From positions 1,148,501 to 1,212,500 of the forward strand of contig NC_014371.1 in the NCBI RefSeq assembly GCF_000144405.1: 64,000 nucleotides of DNA, given 5' to 3'. This DNA comes from Prevotella melaninogenica ATCC 25845 (lineage in GTDB: Bacteria > Bacteroidota > Bacteroidia > Bacteroidales > Bacteroidaceae). Positions 16,938-25,939 of this stretch are shown in pieces (the first letter of the stretch is position 1; each line of letters starts with the position of its first letter). A program made the position numbers and the translations under genes. The notes beneath the pieces are model-generated. The model had not been told where the DNA came from and made no database searches. It saw only the letters and a program-made list of their open reading frames with translations.

Positions 16938-18440
16938 CTTTTTACCATGACTCTCGTTACTCATTCGGTCAAGAGCAGTAACAACATAGACGTATTTTGT
17001 ACTGCCGTCTTTATAATTAAGACGTAGCTTATTGCCGTAAGGCATCCCCACAATCTTTGAAGGATCATCGAGATTAATGGGCTCACCGGCATAGAAACGA
17101 TAAACGATATAACGATAAGGAGCATCCTTCCAGCCCTCTCCCTTTGGAGCCTTCCATGTGAGATAATAGTAGCCATCACTCTCCTGTCTTGCCTTCACCT
17201 TCTTTGGTTTCGATGGAGCCTCATCGTCAATGAATGGCATCAAAGGCTGCAAAGCTGGATAACGCCAGTAGTTTGTGCGAAGGAGTGTACCATAGTTGCC
17301 TGGGTTATCAACAACCGACTTAGCATACCATAACACCGTTCCATTAACGTTCTGACACTGCTGATGCAGACGACGTTTCGCTGGAAGCTGATTTGAGTTA
17401 GGGTTCTGTGGATCAGCATACTTCACCGTACGAAGTACATCCTCACCAATATACAACGGACGATTGCCTGCATAGCGGTTCCACCATCCGATGAGTTCCT
17501 TATAATCAGCTGCACGATTGCCAATTTCCCAGTAAATCTGTGGCACACAATAGTCTATCCACCCATTGTTCACCCACTTCAATACGTCGGCATAGAGGTC
17601 GTCATAGTTCTGCAAACCGTTTGTACGACTACCATTCTTTGGGTCGTTCTTCTGATTTCGATAGATACCAAAAGGAGACACGCCAAACTTCACCCAAGGC
17701 TTACGACGATGGATAGACTCACCCAACTGCTTGATGAAAAGGTCTACATTATTACGTCTCCAATCATTGATATTGGTGAAACCACGTCTGTCACGCTGGA
17801 AGTAAGCTTGGTCTGGAATGGTCTGTCCTGCAGCAGGATATGGATAGAAATAGTCATCAATATGTAAGCCATCAATATCATATCGGCTCACGATATCGTC
17901 AACGACTGCACAGATATAATTGCGATTCTCTGGCAGTGCAGGATTGAGAATGTAAAGTCCATCGTATGAGAAAACACGATTTGGGTTGGTTACTGCTACA
18001 TGATTCGTTGCCAACTGTGTGGTATTCTTTGTCTTAGCACGATAAGGATTAATCCACGCATGAAGTTCCATACCACGATCGTGACACTCCGTAATCATCC
18101 ATTGCAATGGGTCCCAATAAGGCGAAGGAGGTGTACCCTGACGCCCTGTAAGGAACTTACTCCATGGCTCATACTTACTTGGATAGAGCGCATCACACTC
18201 TGCACGCACCTGAAAGATGATAGCATTCACACCATCTCGCTGCAGTTCGTCTAACTGATAACGCAACGTACGCTGCATCTCCTCTGTACCAATTCCTTGG
18301 AACTGTCCGTTCACACACTGAATCCACGCACCGCGGAACTCTCGTTTCTTAGCTGGCACTTGTCCATACACGGCATTTGCCACCCCAATGAAAAGCACTG
18401 CGGCAATCAATAATCTCAATAGAGAATGAAGTTGTCTCAT
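16920..18440 (-). CDS. GHL10-family (DUF187) glycoside hydrolase-like protein with C-terminal FN3-like domain
   Basis: 506 residues with a signal peptide (LLIAAVLFIGVANAVYGQ). Residues about 33-370 are the barrel: KREFRGAWIQCVNGQFQGIG, FQVRAECDALYPSKYEPWS, GMELHAWINPYRAKT, YDIDGLHIDDYFYPYP (candidate acidic residues), VKFGVSPFGIYRN, WIDYCVPQIYWEIGN. Residues about 405-500 resemble a fibronectin-III-like module (PSKPKKVKARQESDGYYYLTW). The mature enzyme is probably envelope-located; the family is thought to act on bacterial polysaccharides, but the reaction is not known here. It is paralogous to the fragment at 1-615. The tail KKKKVKL is encoded by a terminator arm. Confidence 0.9.
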   Translation of the reverse strand: MRQLHSLLRLLIAAVLFIGVANAVYGQVPAKKREFRGAWIQCVNGQFQGIGTEEMQRTLRYQLDELQRDGVNAIIFQVRAECDALYPSKYEPWSKFLTGRQGTPPSPYWDPLQWMITECHDRGMELHAWINPYRAKTKNTTQLATNHVAVTNPNRVFSYDGLYILNPALPENRNYICAVVDDIVSRYDIDGLHIDDYFYPYPAAGQTIPDQAYFQRDRRGFTNINDWRRNNVDLFIKQLGESIHRRKPWVKFGVSPFGIYRNQKNDPKNGSRTNGLQNYDDLYADVLKWVNNGWIDYCVPQIYWEIGNRAADYKELIGWWNRYAGNRPLYIGEDVLRTVKYADPQNPNSNQLPAKRRLHQQCQNVNGTVLWYAKSVVDNPGNYGTLLRTNYWRYPALQPLMPFIDDEAPSKPKKVKARQESDGYYYLTWKAPKGEGWKDAPYRYIVYRFYAGEPINLDDPSKIVGMPYGNKLRLNYKDGSTKYVYVVTALDRMSNESHGKKKKVKL

Positions 18441-18497
18441 TATTATAATTTAGTTATATGCGAAAAAGGAACAAGAAGAACAGCACAACTGGCACAA

Positions 18498-18745
18498 CTG
18501 GCCCCTCCCCCTTACCCCTCCCCCAAAGGGAGGGGAGTAGTATGCGTGATACCCCTTGTAGTTATTGGAAATAACTGTTAGGCTTTCCCAAGTTAATTAA
18601 TCAGAATCAGGCTTTTCATCATTTTCCAAATTAATTAATTAGGATTAGGCCTTTCATCACTCCCAAGCAAACCGTTTCCAGCACTCCAGCACTCCCCCTC
18701 TCCCTTCGGAGAGGGGGTTGGGGGGTGAGGCTTTGTGTTGGGGGG
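18498..18745 (-). repeat. REP/BIME-like composite element, copy 1
   Basis: Read on the minus strand it starts cctcaccccccaacc with a hairpin (ccccctctccgaagggag), continues agtgctgg and TTTGCTTGGGA, has an internal duplicated AT-rich stretch, then ggggtatc, and ends with a second GC-rich hairpin (ctcccctccctttggggg) and ggggaggggcc. It ends about 9 bp past the stop of the gene at 18755-19177. It fills the gap 18441-18754. Confidence 0.8.
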
Positions 18746-18754
18746 GGTGAGGTT

Positions 18755-19177
18755 TTATCTCCTCCCTGCCATCTTCCTAAACGTCTGGCGGTGGAAGCGG
18801 CGTTCAGCCTCTAACACGCGCAGCAACTTTGTGGCAGGAAGTACCTTTAGCATTTCCTTATGATAACGCTGTTCTATCTGTTTTAATTGTATTTCATAGG
18901 CGTCAGCCTGTTCAATCGTCTTACTTGCCTCACGTTCTGACGACGGCTTTGCACTAAATATAGCACGTAACTTATCGAAATAGACACGCTGCTTACCTCT
19001 CATCTCATCATAGACAGGGAACAGTCGTGCTGCCTCTTGCCCACTCAGTCCTGCCTCTTTAGTAATGAAGTTATGCGACTCTGCCTTGATTCTGTTAAAA
19101 TCAAACTTCCCCTGTGCATGCAGTAAAGACACACTGAAGAAGATGCAGAACAATAAGATTATCCGTTTGTGTTTCAT
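18755..19177 (-). CDS. Exported small helical protein of the sigma/anti-sigma operon
   Basis: 140 residues from the ATG at 19177; a GTG-initiated form from 19204 would overlap the preceding gene. It has a signal peptide (MKHKRIILLFCIFFSVSLLH) followed by a charged, almost entirely helical body: FNRIKAESHNFITKEAGLS, then RLFPVYDEMRGKQRVYFDKL, EQADAYEIQLKQIEQRYHKE, KVLPATKLLRVLEAERRFHR. This resembles the periplasmic Spy/CpxP-like helical proteins that often form the third gene of Bacteroidota ECF sigma-factor operons, and may act as a stress sensor or chaperone. The resemblance is by pattern only. Confidence 0.7.
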   Translation of the reverse strand: MKHKRIILLFCIFFSVSLLHAQGKFDFNRIKAESHNFITKEAGLSGQEAARLFPVYDEMRGKQRVYFDKLRAIFSAKPSSEREASKTIEQADAYEIQLKQIEQRYHKEMLKVLPATKLLRVLEAERRFHRQTFRKMAGRR

Positions 19178-19196
19178 TCTTCTTACCCCCACATTA

Positions 19197-19589
19197 TTAT
19201 TCACTTGCTAAATAAGCATACATATCCGACTCGTCTATCATGAAGTAATCGGCTGCCTTATCAAACTCATCTTCCGATGATGCCGATGTCTCATGCGCTC
19301 CCTGCGCCAAATGACCCTCTGCCAAAGCATGTTTCCCTTGCTCACCATCAAACTCATGATAAGCAAGGAAGCCTACCAACACAACCCCGATTGTCATCGC
19401 TGCTGCTGCCAATGGGCGGAGATAATGCACCATCGTACGATGTGGCTTTACCGCAACCACCGCCTCTTTCTGCTCTTCAGCTGGTATCTGAGCCATCACA
19501 CGGGAAGACAATTCAGAGAAGTAATTCTCTGGAACTGTGAAAGGCCGCTGCGTGCCGTATTCCTTTTGTAAGTGATTCGTTGATTCCAT
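19197..19589 (-). CDS. Putative anti-sigma factor, single-pass membrane protein
   Basis: 130 residues. A polar N-terminal part with RPFTVPENYFSELSSRVMAQ, a single hydrophobic helix at about 58-77 (LRPLAAAAMTIGVVLVGFLA) and an acidic C-terminal part (SSEDEFDKAADYFMIDESD) after it. This layout, directly downstream (67 nt) of an ECF sigma gene and upstream of a small exported helical protein, is that of an anti-sigma factor whose cytoplasmic N-terminus holds the sigma factor. No zinc-binding HxxxCxxC motif is present, so it is not of the ZAS type. The role is inferred from context. Confidence 0.65.
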   Translation of the reverse strand: MESTNHLQKEYGTQRPFTVPENYFSELSSRVMAQIPAEEQKEAVVAVKPHRTMVHYLRPLAAAAMTIGVVLVGFLAYHEFDGEQGKHALAEGHLAQGAHETSASSEDEFDKAADYFMIDESDMYAYLASE

Positions 19590-19656
19590 AAAGTTTTTTC
19601 TTTGATATAACTTAGACTGCAGAAAGGCTGAATGGTTTAATTATCAAGGTGAAATA

Positions 19657-20205
19657 TTATTCATACCGCTTCACGTAGTCAGTAATCTTCTGTACAGCAA
19701 TGTGATAAGAGGCTTTCAGCGAACCCTCGCTGGTCCCTAATATCTCGCTAATATCGGAGTATTTCATTTCGTCATAATAACGAAGTGTGAACACCGTGCG
19801 CTGCACATCGGGCAAGGTTGCAATGGCTTCCTGCAACAATGCCTGACTCTTATCGCCATCGAAGTAGTCATCTGCTAATAAGCGATTGGCTACTGAGAGG
19901 TCGGCATCAGCACTGGAGAGCGTAGCCGCCTTTTGACGACGAAGAAAATCGAGTGACTCGTTAATAGCTATGCGATAGAGCCAAGTGGACAATTTAGCTT
20001 TTCCTTGAAAGGTCGGAAGACTCTTCCATGCTTTGAGAAACGTGTTTTGCAACACGTCATCAGCATCCTCATGCGTAAGGACTATACTACGAATCTTCCA
20101 GTACAACGATTGGCTGTACTGGTCAACAATCACGGGGAAAACCTTCTGTCTTCCTTCGAAACTCGCCAACAGGCGAATCACTTCAGCTTCATCGAGGGGA
20201 GTCAC
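19657..20205 (-). CDS. ECF-type RNA polymerase sigma factor
   Basis: 182 residues. Region 2 is clear (VFPVIVDQYSQSLYWKIRSI, LTHEDADDVLQNTFLKAWKS, TWLYRIAINESLDFLRRQK), followed by a variable linker and region 4 (LPDVQRTVFTLRYYDEMKYS, then DISEILGTSEGSLKASYHIA). The start is a GTG at 20205; no ATG is in frame upstream before a stop. It would direct RNA polymerase to a stress or envelope regulon and is presumably held by the membrane protein encoded next. It lies 45 nt after the gene at 20251-20562, which may be in the same operon. Confidence 0.92.
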   Translation of the reverse strand: MTPLDEAEVIRLLASFEGRQKVFPVIVDQYSQSLYWKIRSIVLTHEDADDVLQNTFLKAWKSLPTFQGKAKLSTWLYRIAINESLDFLRRQKAATLSSADADLSVANRLLADDYFDGDKSQALLQEAIATLPDVQRTVFTLRYYDEMKYSDISEILGTSEGSLKASYHIAVQKITDYVKRYE

Positions 20206-20250
20206 TACTCTTCAAGAAAAGGTTTTGATTGTCAAGTGCTTAACAGCCCC

Positions 20251-20562
20251 TTAACGAATTGATACCTTGCGAACTACATTACCCACCTTGACGATGTAGC
20301 ATCCCTTCGGGAGGTTGAGCGTATAGTGCTTATCGTCACCGTCAACCTTCACGCTCATCACGCGTACACCCGTCACATTATAGATTGCCAACTGTTCGTT
20401 CTCAGCACCAACCACATGCAACACGTTACCAACAACCGAGATTGAAATAGTCTGAACGTCTAAGTCAATCAAATCAATCGCTGCACGCGCTTGCACCGGT
20501 GCGGTGAAGCCTACAGAGAGCAGTAATGTGAAAAGAAAAGGAGTAAATATATTTTTTATCAT
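20251..20562 (-). CDS. Small exported protein consisting of a T9SS-type C-terminal sorting-like domain
   Basis: 103 residues: a signal peptide (NIFTPFLFTLLLSVGFTAP, cleaved near VQARA) and then almost nothing but a domain like the T9SS C-terminal target domain: ISISVVGNVLHVVG, LAIYNVTGVRVMSVKVDG, YTLNLPKGCYIVKVGN, VVRKVSIR. The same strand pattern ends the three GH85 proteins (for example YLVQVLKNGKVYKTVKVIKR at 21966). With no cargo domain, its role is unclear: a remnant of a larger gene, a decoy, or an envelope signal linked to the sigma factor 45 nt downstream. Confidence 0.75.
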   Translation of the reverse strand: MIKNIFTPFLFTLLLSVGFTAPVQARAAIDLIDLDVQTISISVVGNVLHVVGAENEQLAIYNVTGVRVMSVKVDGDDKHYTLNLPKGCYIVKVGNVVRKVSIR

Positions 20563-20585
20563 AGACTATGCTTTTATGTTAGCTA

Positions 20586-20593
20586 CAAAGATA
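20586..20593 (-). promoter_or_regulatory. -7 promoter box for the sorting-domain protein and ECF operon
   Basis: The minus strand reads TATCTTTG, 23 nt upstream of the ATG at 20562. No good -33 TTTG is at the expected distance. Confidence 0.6.
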
Positions 20594-20659
20594 ACAAATT
20601 TAGGAATACATCTACTTATTTTATTGCATTAGTCTATTAAGATTTAATATAAATTAATA

Positions 20660-20820
20660 CTATAATTCAGAATTCACAATTCACAATTCATAATTATGAT
20701 TACTACTATAATTCAAAATTCACAATTCAGAATTCAGAATTATGATTACTACTGTCTGCTATATTTATTGCTGCAAGCAACTTGTTTACTCGTAAACCTG
20801 TCAACTCGTAAACTACTAAC
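20660..20820 (+). repeat. AATTC array followed by ACTTGT/ACTCGT array
   Basis: Words of the aattcacaattcataatt type, twice followed by attatgattactact, then tgctgcaagcaacttgtt, tactcgtaaacctgtcaac and tcgtaaactac. The stretch at 61222-61390 has the same order and nearly the same length, so this is a compound repeat. No gene lies in it. Confidence 0.8.
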
Positions 20821-20824
20821 AAAG

Positions 20825-20893
20825 AACTACGAATTTCTCTAATTGTACGAATTTTTATTGCAAAACAATTCGTGTCATTCGCGTAATTCGTAG
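20825..20893 (+). repeat. ATTCGCG-type element
   Basis: actacgaatttctctaattg, then ttattgcaaaacaattcg, tgtcattcgcgtaattcgta. Related copies lie at 41035-41220 (at least two tandem copies) and, weaker, at 61698-61760 and 55240-55262. Confidence 0.7.
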
Positions 20894-20971
20894 TCCGTGT
20901 TTGAATTTCTTTTACTTTTTGGTTTAGTAGAGCGTGGGAAATAGGGTTAAAATATCATGGTTTCAGTACCT

Positions 20972-21120
20972 TCGTAAGTTTTTTGTTATCAGACAGTTGC
21001 AAAAGTGGTTTCCAAAAGGTGCTTAATTGGACTCCAAAAGGGCGTTAGTAAGGGGCTTAAAGGGCACCTTTTGCAAGCTAAAAGGGCGTTAATTCAATCG
21101 CTATTAGGCGTCTTTAATTT
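20972..21120 (+). repeat. Modular GGGC dispersed repeat, copy D
   Basis: Contains CCAAAAGGTGCTTAATTGG, CCAAAAGGGCGTTAGTAAGG, AAAGGGCACCTTTTGCAAG and TATTAGGCGTCTTTAATTT. CAAAAGGTGC and GCACCTTTTG are again perfectly complementary. An extra AAAAGGGCGTTAATTC module is inserted before the TTAGGCGTC module. Confidence 0.85.
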
Positions 21121-21143
21121 TTGAAGTGTGAGTTTATATTTAC

Positions 21144-21181
21144 AAAACGGATGATCAGAAACGAGCGTTCTGACCATCCGT
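21144..21181 (-). terminator. Intrinsic terminator of hutD, adjoining its stop codon
   Basis: On the minus strand ACGGATGGTCAGAA pairs with TTCTGATCATCCGT (one G-U), followed by TTTTG. The stem begins with the last base of the TAA stop, so there is no 3' untranslated spacer. Confidence 0.85.
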
Positions 21182-21696
21182 TATTCCATAAATCGTGCAA
21201 TGACGGCTTTCCCTTTTAGGCTGAAAGGCTCATCAAGGAGTGCCGTATCGTGTTTGCGAACAGTCTTTCCTTCGATGCAACAATCTTCGAGGGCAAAGAC
21301 AATCGTCCGACGACTATCCGTGAACGCTGCATCTTCCACTATCCCCACCTCGACACTTATGCCGTGTCGAACGATGATATTAAAGTCTACAGCCCCCTGC
21401 GTATTCTCCGAACTTACTTTCTCGTCACCTTCAAACTCATACAAATCATTGTGGGACAAAACGATACGTCGCCCTTCTTTGATCAGCGTTATCTCTCCTT
21501 CCAAAGGTAGGATATAACGTGTGAAGCCCGAAAAATCAGAAAAAACGCTCTGTACATCATCGATAATAGCCGACGAGATACGCACATCGAATTGCCGTGC
21601 TGACAAGTCGCCATCAGCAGGTGAGATAAATATCTGACGTGTGACACCACCTTTCCATGTGGTAGTCTTGTAGGATGATTGTGGGAGTGTGGTCAT
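21181..21696 (-). CDS. HutD/Ves family protein
   Basis: 171 residues from the ATG at 21696; a longer frame from 21729 starts inside a repeat element and lacks family similarity. The fold is a single-domain cupin: YKTTTWKGGVTRQIFISPAD, FDVRISSAIIDDVQSVFSDF, then GFTRYILPLEGEITLIKEGR, and YEFEGDEKVSS. HutD/Ves proteins (PF05962) are associated with histidine utilisation or cold response in other bacteria, but their reaction is not settled. No hut gene lies nearby. It ends in an adjoining terminator. Confidence 0.85.
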   Translation of the reverse strand: MTTLPQSSYKTTTWKGGVTRQIFISPADGDLSARQFDVRISSAIIDDVQSVFSDFSGFTRYILPLEGEITLIKEGRRIVLSHNDLYEFEGDEKVSSENTQGAVDFNIIVRHGISVEVGIVEDAAFTDSRRTIVFALEDCCIEGKTVRKHDTALLDEPFSLKGKAVIARFME

Positions 21697-21716
21697 AATA
21701 ATAAAAAGAAAAAAAA

Positions 21717-21963
21717 CCTCACCCCCCAACCCCCTCTCCGAAAGGAGAGGGGGAGTGCTGGATACAATTTGCTTGGGAATTATAAAATACTTGCCCTCAA
21801 CAAATTTGTTTAGGAGTGAGGAAATTACTTATATTTACTTGGATATGTCAAGAATTTACCCCTACTATATTTTTTAGGAGTGAGGAAAGCCTTTCCCTAA
21901 CCAATAGGGGTATCTTGGTAATTACGCCCCTCTCCTTTCGGAGAGGGGACGGGGGTGAGGCTG
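21717..21963 (+). repeat. REP/BIME-like composite element, copy 2
   Basis: Begins cctcaccccccaacccc, then a hairpin (ccccctctccgaaaggag), agtgctgg, TTTGCTTGGGA, an internal tttaggagtgaggaaa stretch present twice, ccctaaccaataggggta, and a closing hairpin (cccctctcctttcggaga) with ggggtgaggct. It ends 2 bp before the stop codon of the gene at 21966-25739, so that gene's transcript runs into the hairpin directly after translation stops. Confidence 0.85.
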
Positions 21964-21965
21964 TT

Positions 21966-24900
21966 TTACCTCTTAATCACCTTCACAGTCTTGTAAACCT
22001 TACCATTCTTAAGCACCTGAACGAGGTACATACCCTTTGTGCCAGTGATAGCTACGTTAACGACCTGACCCTGTGCAGCCTCAAAGCTATTGCTCTGGAG
22101 GAGTGCGCCAGTAGTACCGAGTACGTTGATTGTGTAGCGACCATTTTCAGCAAAGCGCATGTTTACGCTCTCAACGAATGGGTTAGGATAAACAGAGAAG
22201 CCAAGTTGAGCATCGACTGCATCGATTGCGTTAGCCTCAGAGGTAATCTCAACGATTTCCTCTACGGTCTTCTCAGCCTCGCCCCAACCGTTCTTCAGCT
22301 TCAGGGTTACATTCTTCTTACCAGGAGCAGCATAGGTAACGACAGCTGTCTTATCAGCAGATGAAGAAATCTGACCATCGCCTAAAGCCCAAGTAGGAAC
22401 AGTCTTAATCTCGTATGTACCTACAACACCTGGGAAGCCCAATACATTGTTGTTAGGCTGCTGGTCAACGTAGGCGGCACTTGATGTGTTCTCGCCACCG
22501 CTACCAGATACAACAACAACAGAACCATCATAGGTTCTACCTGCAGAACCGATGTTCTTAAACTTCATACCGTCAACATCTTCGAAAGTGAAGTAAGCCT
22601 TCAAATCAGCAGGAACCTCTCCTTCCTTATAACCCTTCATAGCGCGCAGTACTTCGTCGTCAGAGAGTGGCTTGCTCCATACCTGAACCTCATCAATGAT
22701 ACCATTGAAGCCGCTCTTGTAAACACCACCACCACCGATGAAGATGTCGGCTACCTTGCTCGCATTGATACGACGGTCGCCATAATCCTCACGACGTGAA
22801 GAAGCAGCGAAACTGTGGCTTGCTACCTGACGACCATTGAAGTAAATCTTCTGGATATTACCATCGGTGTGTGTTACCACGATATGGTTCCATACACCAG
22901 GAGTTACGCTGTAGCCAGTTGTCATCACGTCCTCGTAAGGATTGTCGTGAGCTGTCCAACCCATTGTATTGAATGAAATCTCATTAGCAGCATGTAAAGC
23001 ACGTGAGCCCTGCCACTCTGGACGAATAGTTACCCAAAGGTCACCCCAGTTGTTATGAGGCCAGCTGTCGTAGATAGAGTTCTTATTGATAAGGTTTGTA
23101 CCCTGCTTGTCATGGTTGAACTTGTCAGCCTTGAACCAGAGTGCGTATGAATAAGACTTACCCTGCTGCACATCACCAGGGATGCGGAACATCTTAGGGT
23201 CGGTAATCTCAAGACCACGTGACGCCTTACCCTCTCCGAGACGACCCTCGTAAGTATAGGTTACGTTCTGACCTACCTTCTCTGTTGTCTTGTCAGCAGT
23301 GATATCAGTAATCTGTGGAACAGCACCCGTTGCTTCTGGAGTAATCTTCACCTTACCACGTACGACACTTTCCTTGCCGTTATTATCGACAACAACAAGG
23401 TCGTATGTACCTTCTTTTGCAACAGTAAACTTAGCACTTGTACCGCTTTCGCCCTGTGCAACAACCTGTCCTGTAACAGCGTCTTGAAGTTTCCATGCTT
23501 GTGCAGCAGGAACCATTTCATCAAGATATTTGAGTGTGAATTCCTCGTTTGGCTTAATCACAGGACGGTCAGCAACGACATCGCTCAATGGCTGGTCGTA
23601 AGCCACAGTCTGATAGTCTGACCAAACAATCTCAGAACCCTTCTTACCATCAGGAGAAACGGCACGTACACCGAAACGGCAGTCGCGCTTGTCAGCACCT
23701 GATACCATTGGCGCATCAACAACATAGGCAGCCCATGAAGTAGTAGCGGTAAGCAACTGCTGTGGCTGATCCTTCTGTTGGAAGTAGATTTCATAATACC
23801 ATGTACCTACCTCGTCGTTATAAGTCTTCTCCCAACCTGATTCTTCCTTAGAAGCATACTGCATCTTGAAGTCACAAGCGTTGTAACGACCACGGAGAAT
23901 CTCAACCTTCTTGATTGTTGGAGTGGCTGTAGCGAAGTCCTTTGCATTGTCGCGGAGTGCCATCTCACCAACACGCAACTCATAGTTAGCAGGAGTGTTC
24001 TCAACAACAAGACCCATCATAGCTACCTTATCACCAGCAGCCAAACCGAGTTCAGAAGCCTTTACTGTAAAGGTATTCCACTTGCCTTCAGCCTCAACGG
24101 CTGGCAATGCTACCTCTTTATACTCGGTAACATGGTCTTTCAAAGCAACAAAGAACTTAGCATGTGTGTCCTTGCCTGCGATAGTCTTATAGGTAACAGA
24201 GAACTCATAGTCTGGCTGTACCTCAAGCATTGTCTTAAAGAGTTTCACACGTGAGAAGTCTGTCTGACCAGAGATAGACAAACATGAACCACCCCAGTAA
24301 GCATCATCGAAGGTAAGTTCTGCCTTTGCAAGACTATTGATATTCCCTGTGTTTACCTGATCAGCACCATCAGTTATCCACCAACGCCATGTTGGCATGT
24401 AATCCTGCGTATTGAGGTTATACCACTTGTGGTTGAAGGTAACCTTACCATCCTTGCGGAAGCTCAAACCATTACCAAGGTTAAAGCGTGATACGAATGG
24501 AACCTGCTGGATAGTAGACTTCGCAGAAAGGAAGGTAGCAAGACCGTGGAAGTTCTTTAAGCTTGCATTTGCCAAATTACAATCCGTATTGATGGCTGGT
24601 AACAGACCTGGATTGTTATATCCACCACTAAACATAAGCTCCTGCTTCTTCAGATAAGTCTTCTGGATAGCAATATCAGATGTTCCATTGTCTGTTGCAC
24701 TCTGGTGGATAAGACTCTGTGAGTGAGCACCCCAGAAGCCGATAGAGATATCGTTATTCAACAGTGCGCTCCAACTTGGCTGTCTCAAGCCACGACCTTG
24801 AATATCAAAGCCTGCATAATAGTCGAAGCTGCTACGGCCTAAACGCTGTGCTGTACTTACAGAACCTCTCAGATGACTTGGTCCCCAGTTGTAGTTAGCA

Positions 24901-25739
24901 AAGAGCATATCGGTCGCAATGTGGTCCTTATCACCAAAGATATTTTGGTTATGACTACCCAAACCACCATCAAAGTGAATACTACCGTCATCACCAGTAC
25001 CATCATACCAATGTACTTCAAACTTCCAGTTGATTTTCTCTGCTTCCTTATGGCAAGCTACGAAGAAGTCTGTCAGCGTTGCCATTACATCAGAAGAAGT
25101 ACGGAACTCAGAGTTAAAGCCGATACCATTCACACCATAATACTTCATCATGCGAACCAATGGAGCAGCATAAACGAACTTTCCACCCTCCTTCTTTGTT
25201 AGTTTATAAAGGGTCTTACTATAGGTATCTGGTCTCCATTGATTAAGATAAATATATGCACCATAGCCGATAGACATCACACAGCCTACGCTAACACCGT
25301 TCTTATGAGCAACGTCAGTCAGACCCGCAGTAGAACGAATCCAAGGTGAAGTCCAGTTTCCGTGGATGTCAATATATGACCACAGACTGAAGTTATCGCC
25401 CTCAAAGCAATAACGAGGAAGGGCTTTCCACTGAGCGGTAGGGTCGTCAAGCGGTGTCCACAGACACATCTTACGATCGCGCTTCACGCCTTGGCGCACC
25501 TGATAATCACCATCCTTGATACGCTCGAGTGGACGAACACGTGAGATAAAGAACTGGTCGTCAATCTCGCTGACGCCCTGTGGCTGCTTCATCTCGCCTT
25601 TCAACCACGCTTCAAGGTAGTTAGGCAGGTTCTCAAACTTAGCATCCTGGATGTCCAATGGATGTGTTGGCGTACGCTGTGCACTCACAGTGAGGCAGCT
25701 TGCCAATGCCAAGGATGCAAATAAAGTAATCCTTTTCAT
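21966..25739 (-). CDS. Secreted GH85-type endo-beta-N-acetylglucosaminidase with LamG and T9SS sorting domains
   Basis: 1257 residues with a signal peptide (LFASLALASCLTVSAQ). Residues about 60-480 match GH85: FSLWSYIDIHGNWTSPWI, YYGVNGIGFNSEF with the N-x-E catalytic pair (Asn209, Glu211), FEVHWYDGTG, FANYNWGP, DYYAGFDIQGRG, PFVSRFNLGNG and YNLNTQDYMPTWRWW. These enzymes hydrolyse the GlcNAc-GlcNAc bond of N-glycan cores. A carbohydrate-binding-like beta domain and Ig/PKD-like segments follow; residues about 880-1070 form a LamG-type domain (SYALWFKADKF, WNHIVVTHTDG, IIDEVQVWSKPLSDDEV). The C-terminus is a type A T9SS domain (FSVYPNPF to KVYKTVKVIKR), predicting surface attachment or release. 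It is the third of three consecutive paralogues in the locus. Confidence 0.88.
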   Translation of the reverse strand: MKRITLFASLALASCLTVSAQRTPTHPLDIQDAKFENLPNYLEAWLKGEMKQPQGVSEIDDQFFISRVRPLERIKDGDYQVRQGVKRDRKMCLWTPLDDPTAQWKALPRYCFEGDNFSLWSYIDIHGNWTSPWIRSTAGLTDVAHKNGVSVGCVMSIGYGAYIYLNQWRPDTYSKTLYKLTKKEGGKFVYAAPLVRMMKYYGVNGIGFNSEFRTSSDVMATLTDFFVACHKEAEKINWKFEVHWYDGTGDDGSIHFDGGLGSHNQNIFGDKDHIATDMLFANYNWGPSHLRGSVSTAQRLGRSSFDYYAGFDIQGRGLRQPSWSALLNNDISIGFWGAHSQSLIHQSATDNGTSDIAIQKTYLKKQELMFSGGYNNPGLLPAINTDCNLANASLKNFHGLATFLSAKSTIQQVPFVSRFNLGNGLSFRKDGKVTFNHKWYNLNTQDYMPTWRWWITDGADQVNTGNINSLAKAELTFDDAYWGGSCLSISGQTDFSRVKLFKTMLEVQPDYEFSVTYKTIAGKDTHAKFFVALKDHVTEYKEVALPAVEAEGKWNTFTVKASELGLAAGDKVAMMGLVVENTPANYELRVGEMALRDNAKDFATATPTIKKVEILRGRYNACDFKMQYASKEESGWEKTYNDEVGTWYYEIYFQQKDQPQQLLTATTSWAAYVVDAPMVSGADKRDCRFGVRAVSPDGKKGSEIVWSDYQTVAYDQPLSDVVADRPVIKPNEEFTLKYLDEMVPAAQAWKLQDAVTGQVVAQGESGTSAKFTVAKEGTYDLVVVDNNGKESVVRGKVKITPEATGAVPQITDITADKTTEKVGQNVTYTYEGRLGEGKASRGLEITDPKMFRIPGDVQQGKSYSYALWFKADKFNHDKQGTNLINKNSIYDSWPHNNWGDLWVTIRPEWQGSRALHAANEISFNTMGWTAHDNPYEDVMTTGYSVTPGVWNHIVVTHTDGNIQKIYFNGRQVASHSFAASSRREDYGDRRINASKVADIFIGGGGVYKSGFNGIIDEVQVWSKPLSDDEVLRAMKGYKEGEVPADLKAYFTFEDVDGMKFKNIGSAGRTYDGSVVVVSGSGGENTSSAAYVDQQPNNNVLGFPGVVGTYEIKTVPTWALGDGQISSSADKTAVVTYAAPGKKNVTLKLKNGWGEAEKTVEEIVEITSEANAIDAVDAQLGFSVYPNPFVESVNMRFAENGRYTINVLGTTGALLQSNSFEAAQGQVVNVAITGTKGMYLVQVLKNGKVYKTVKVIKR

Positions 25740-25887
25740 GAATAATAAATGTTTAGTTTATAAATAATTTTAGGTTTATACAGCTATAAGCATATAACTA
25801 TATAAGGTTTGTCTCTGTTTAGCAATTATGCTATTTAACTATGCTTTCGGGTTTAAAGATTAAATGTTCTTAATAGATAAAAGGATA

Positions 25888-25929
25888 AAACAAAAAGTGC
25901 CAGAAGGAGATTAGCTCCTTCCAGCACTT
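25888..25929 (-). terminator. Intrinsic terminator of the middle GH85 gene
   Basis: On the minus strand AAGTGCTGGAAGGAG pairs with CTCCTTCTGGCACTT, followed by TTTTTGTTTT. It lies 11 nt after the stop of 25940-29677 and separates it from the GH85 gene at 21966-25739, which therefore needs its own promoter or read-through. Confidence 0.88.
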
Positions 25930-25939
25930 AAAGAATTAT

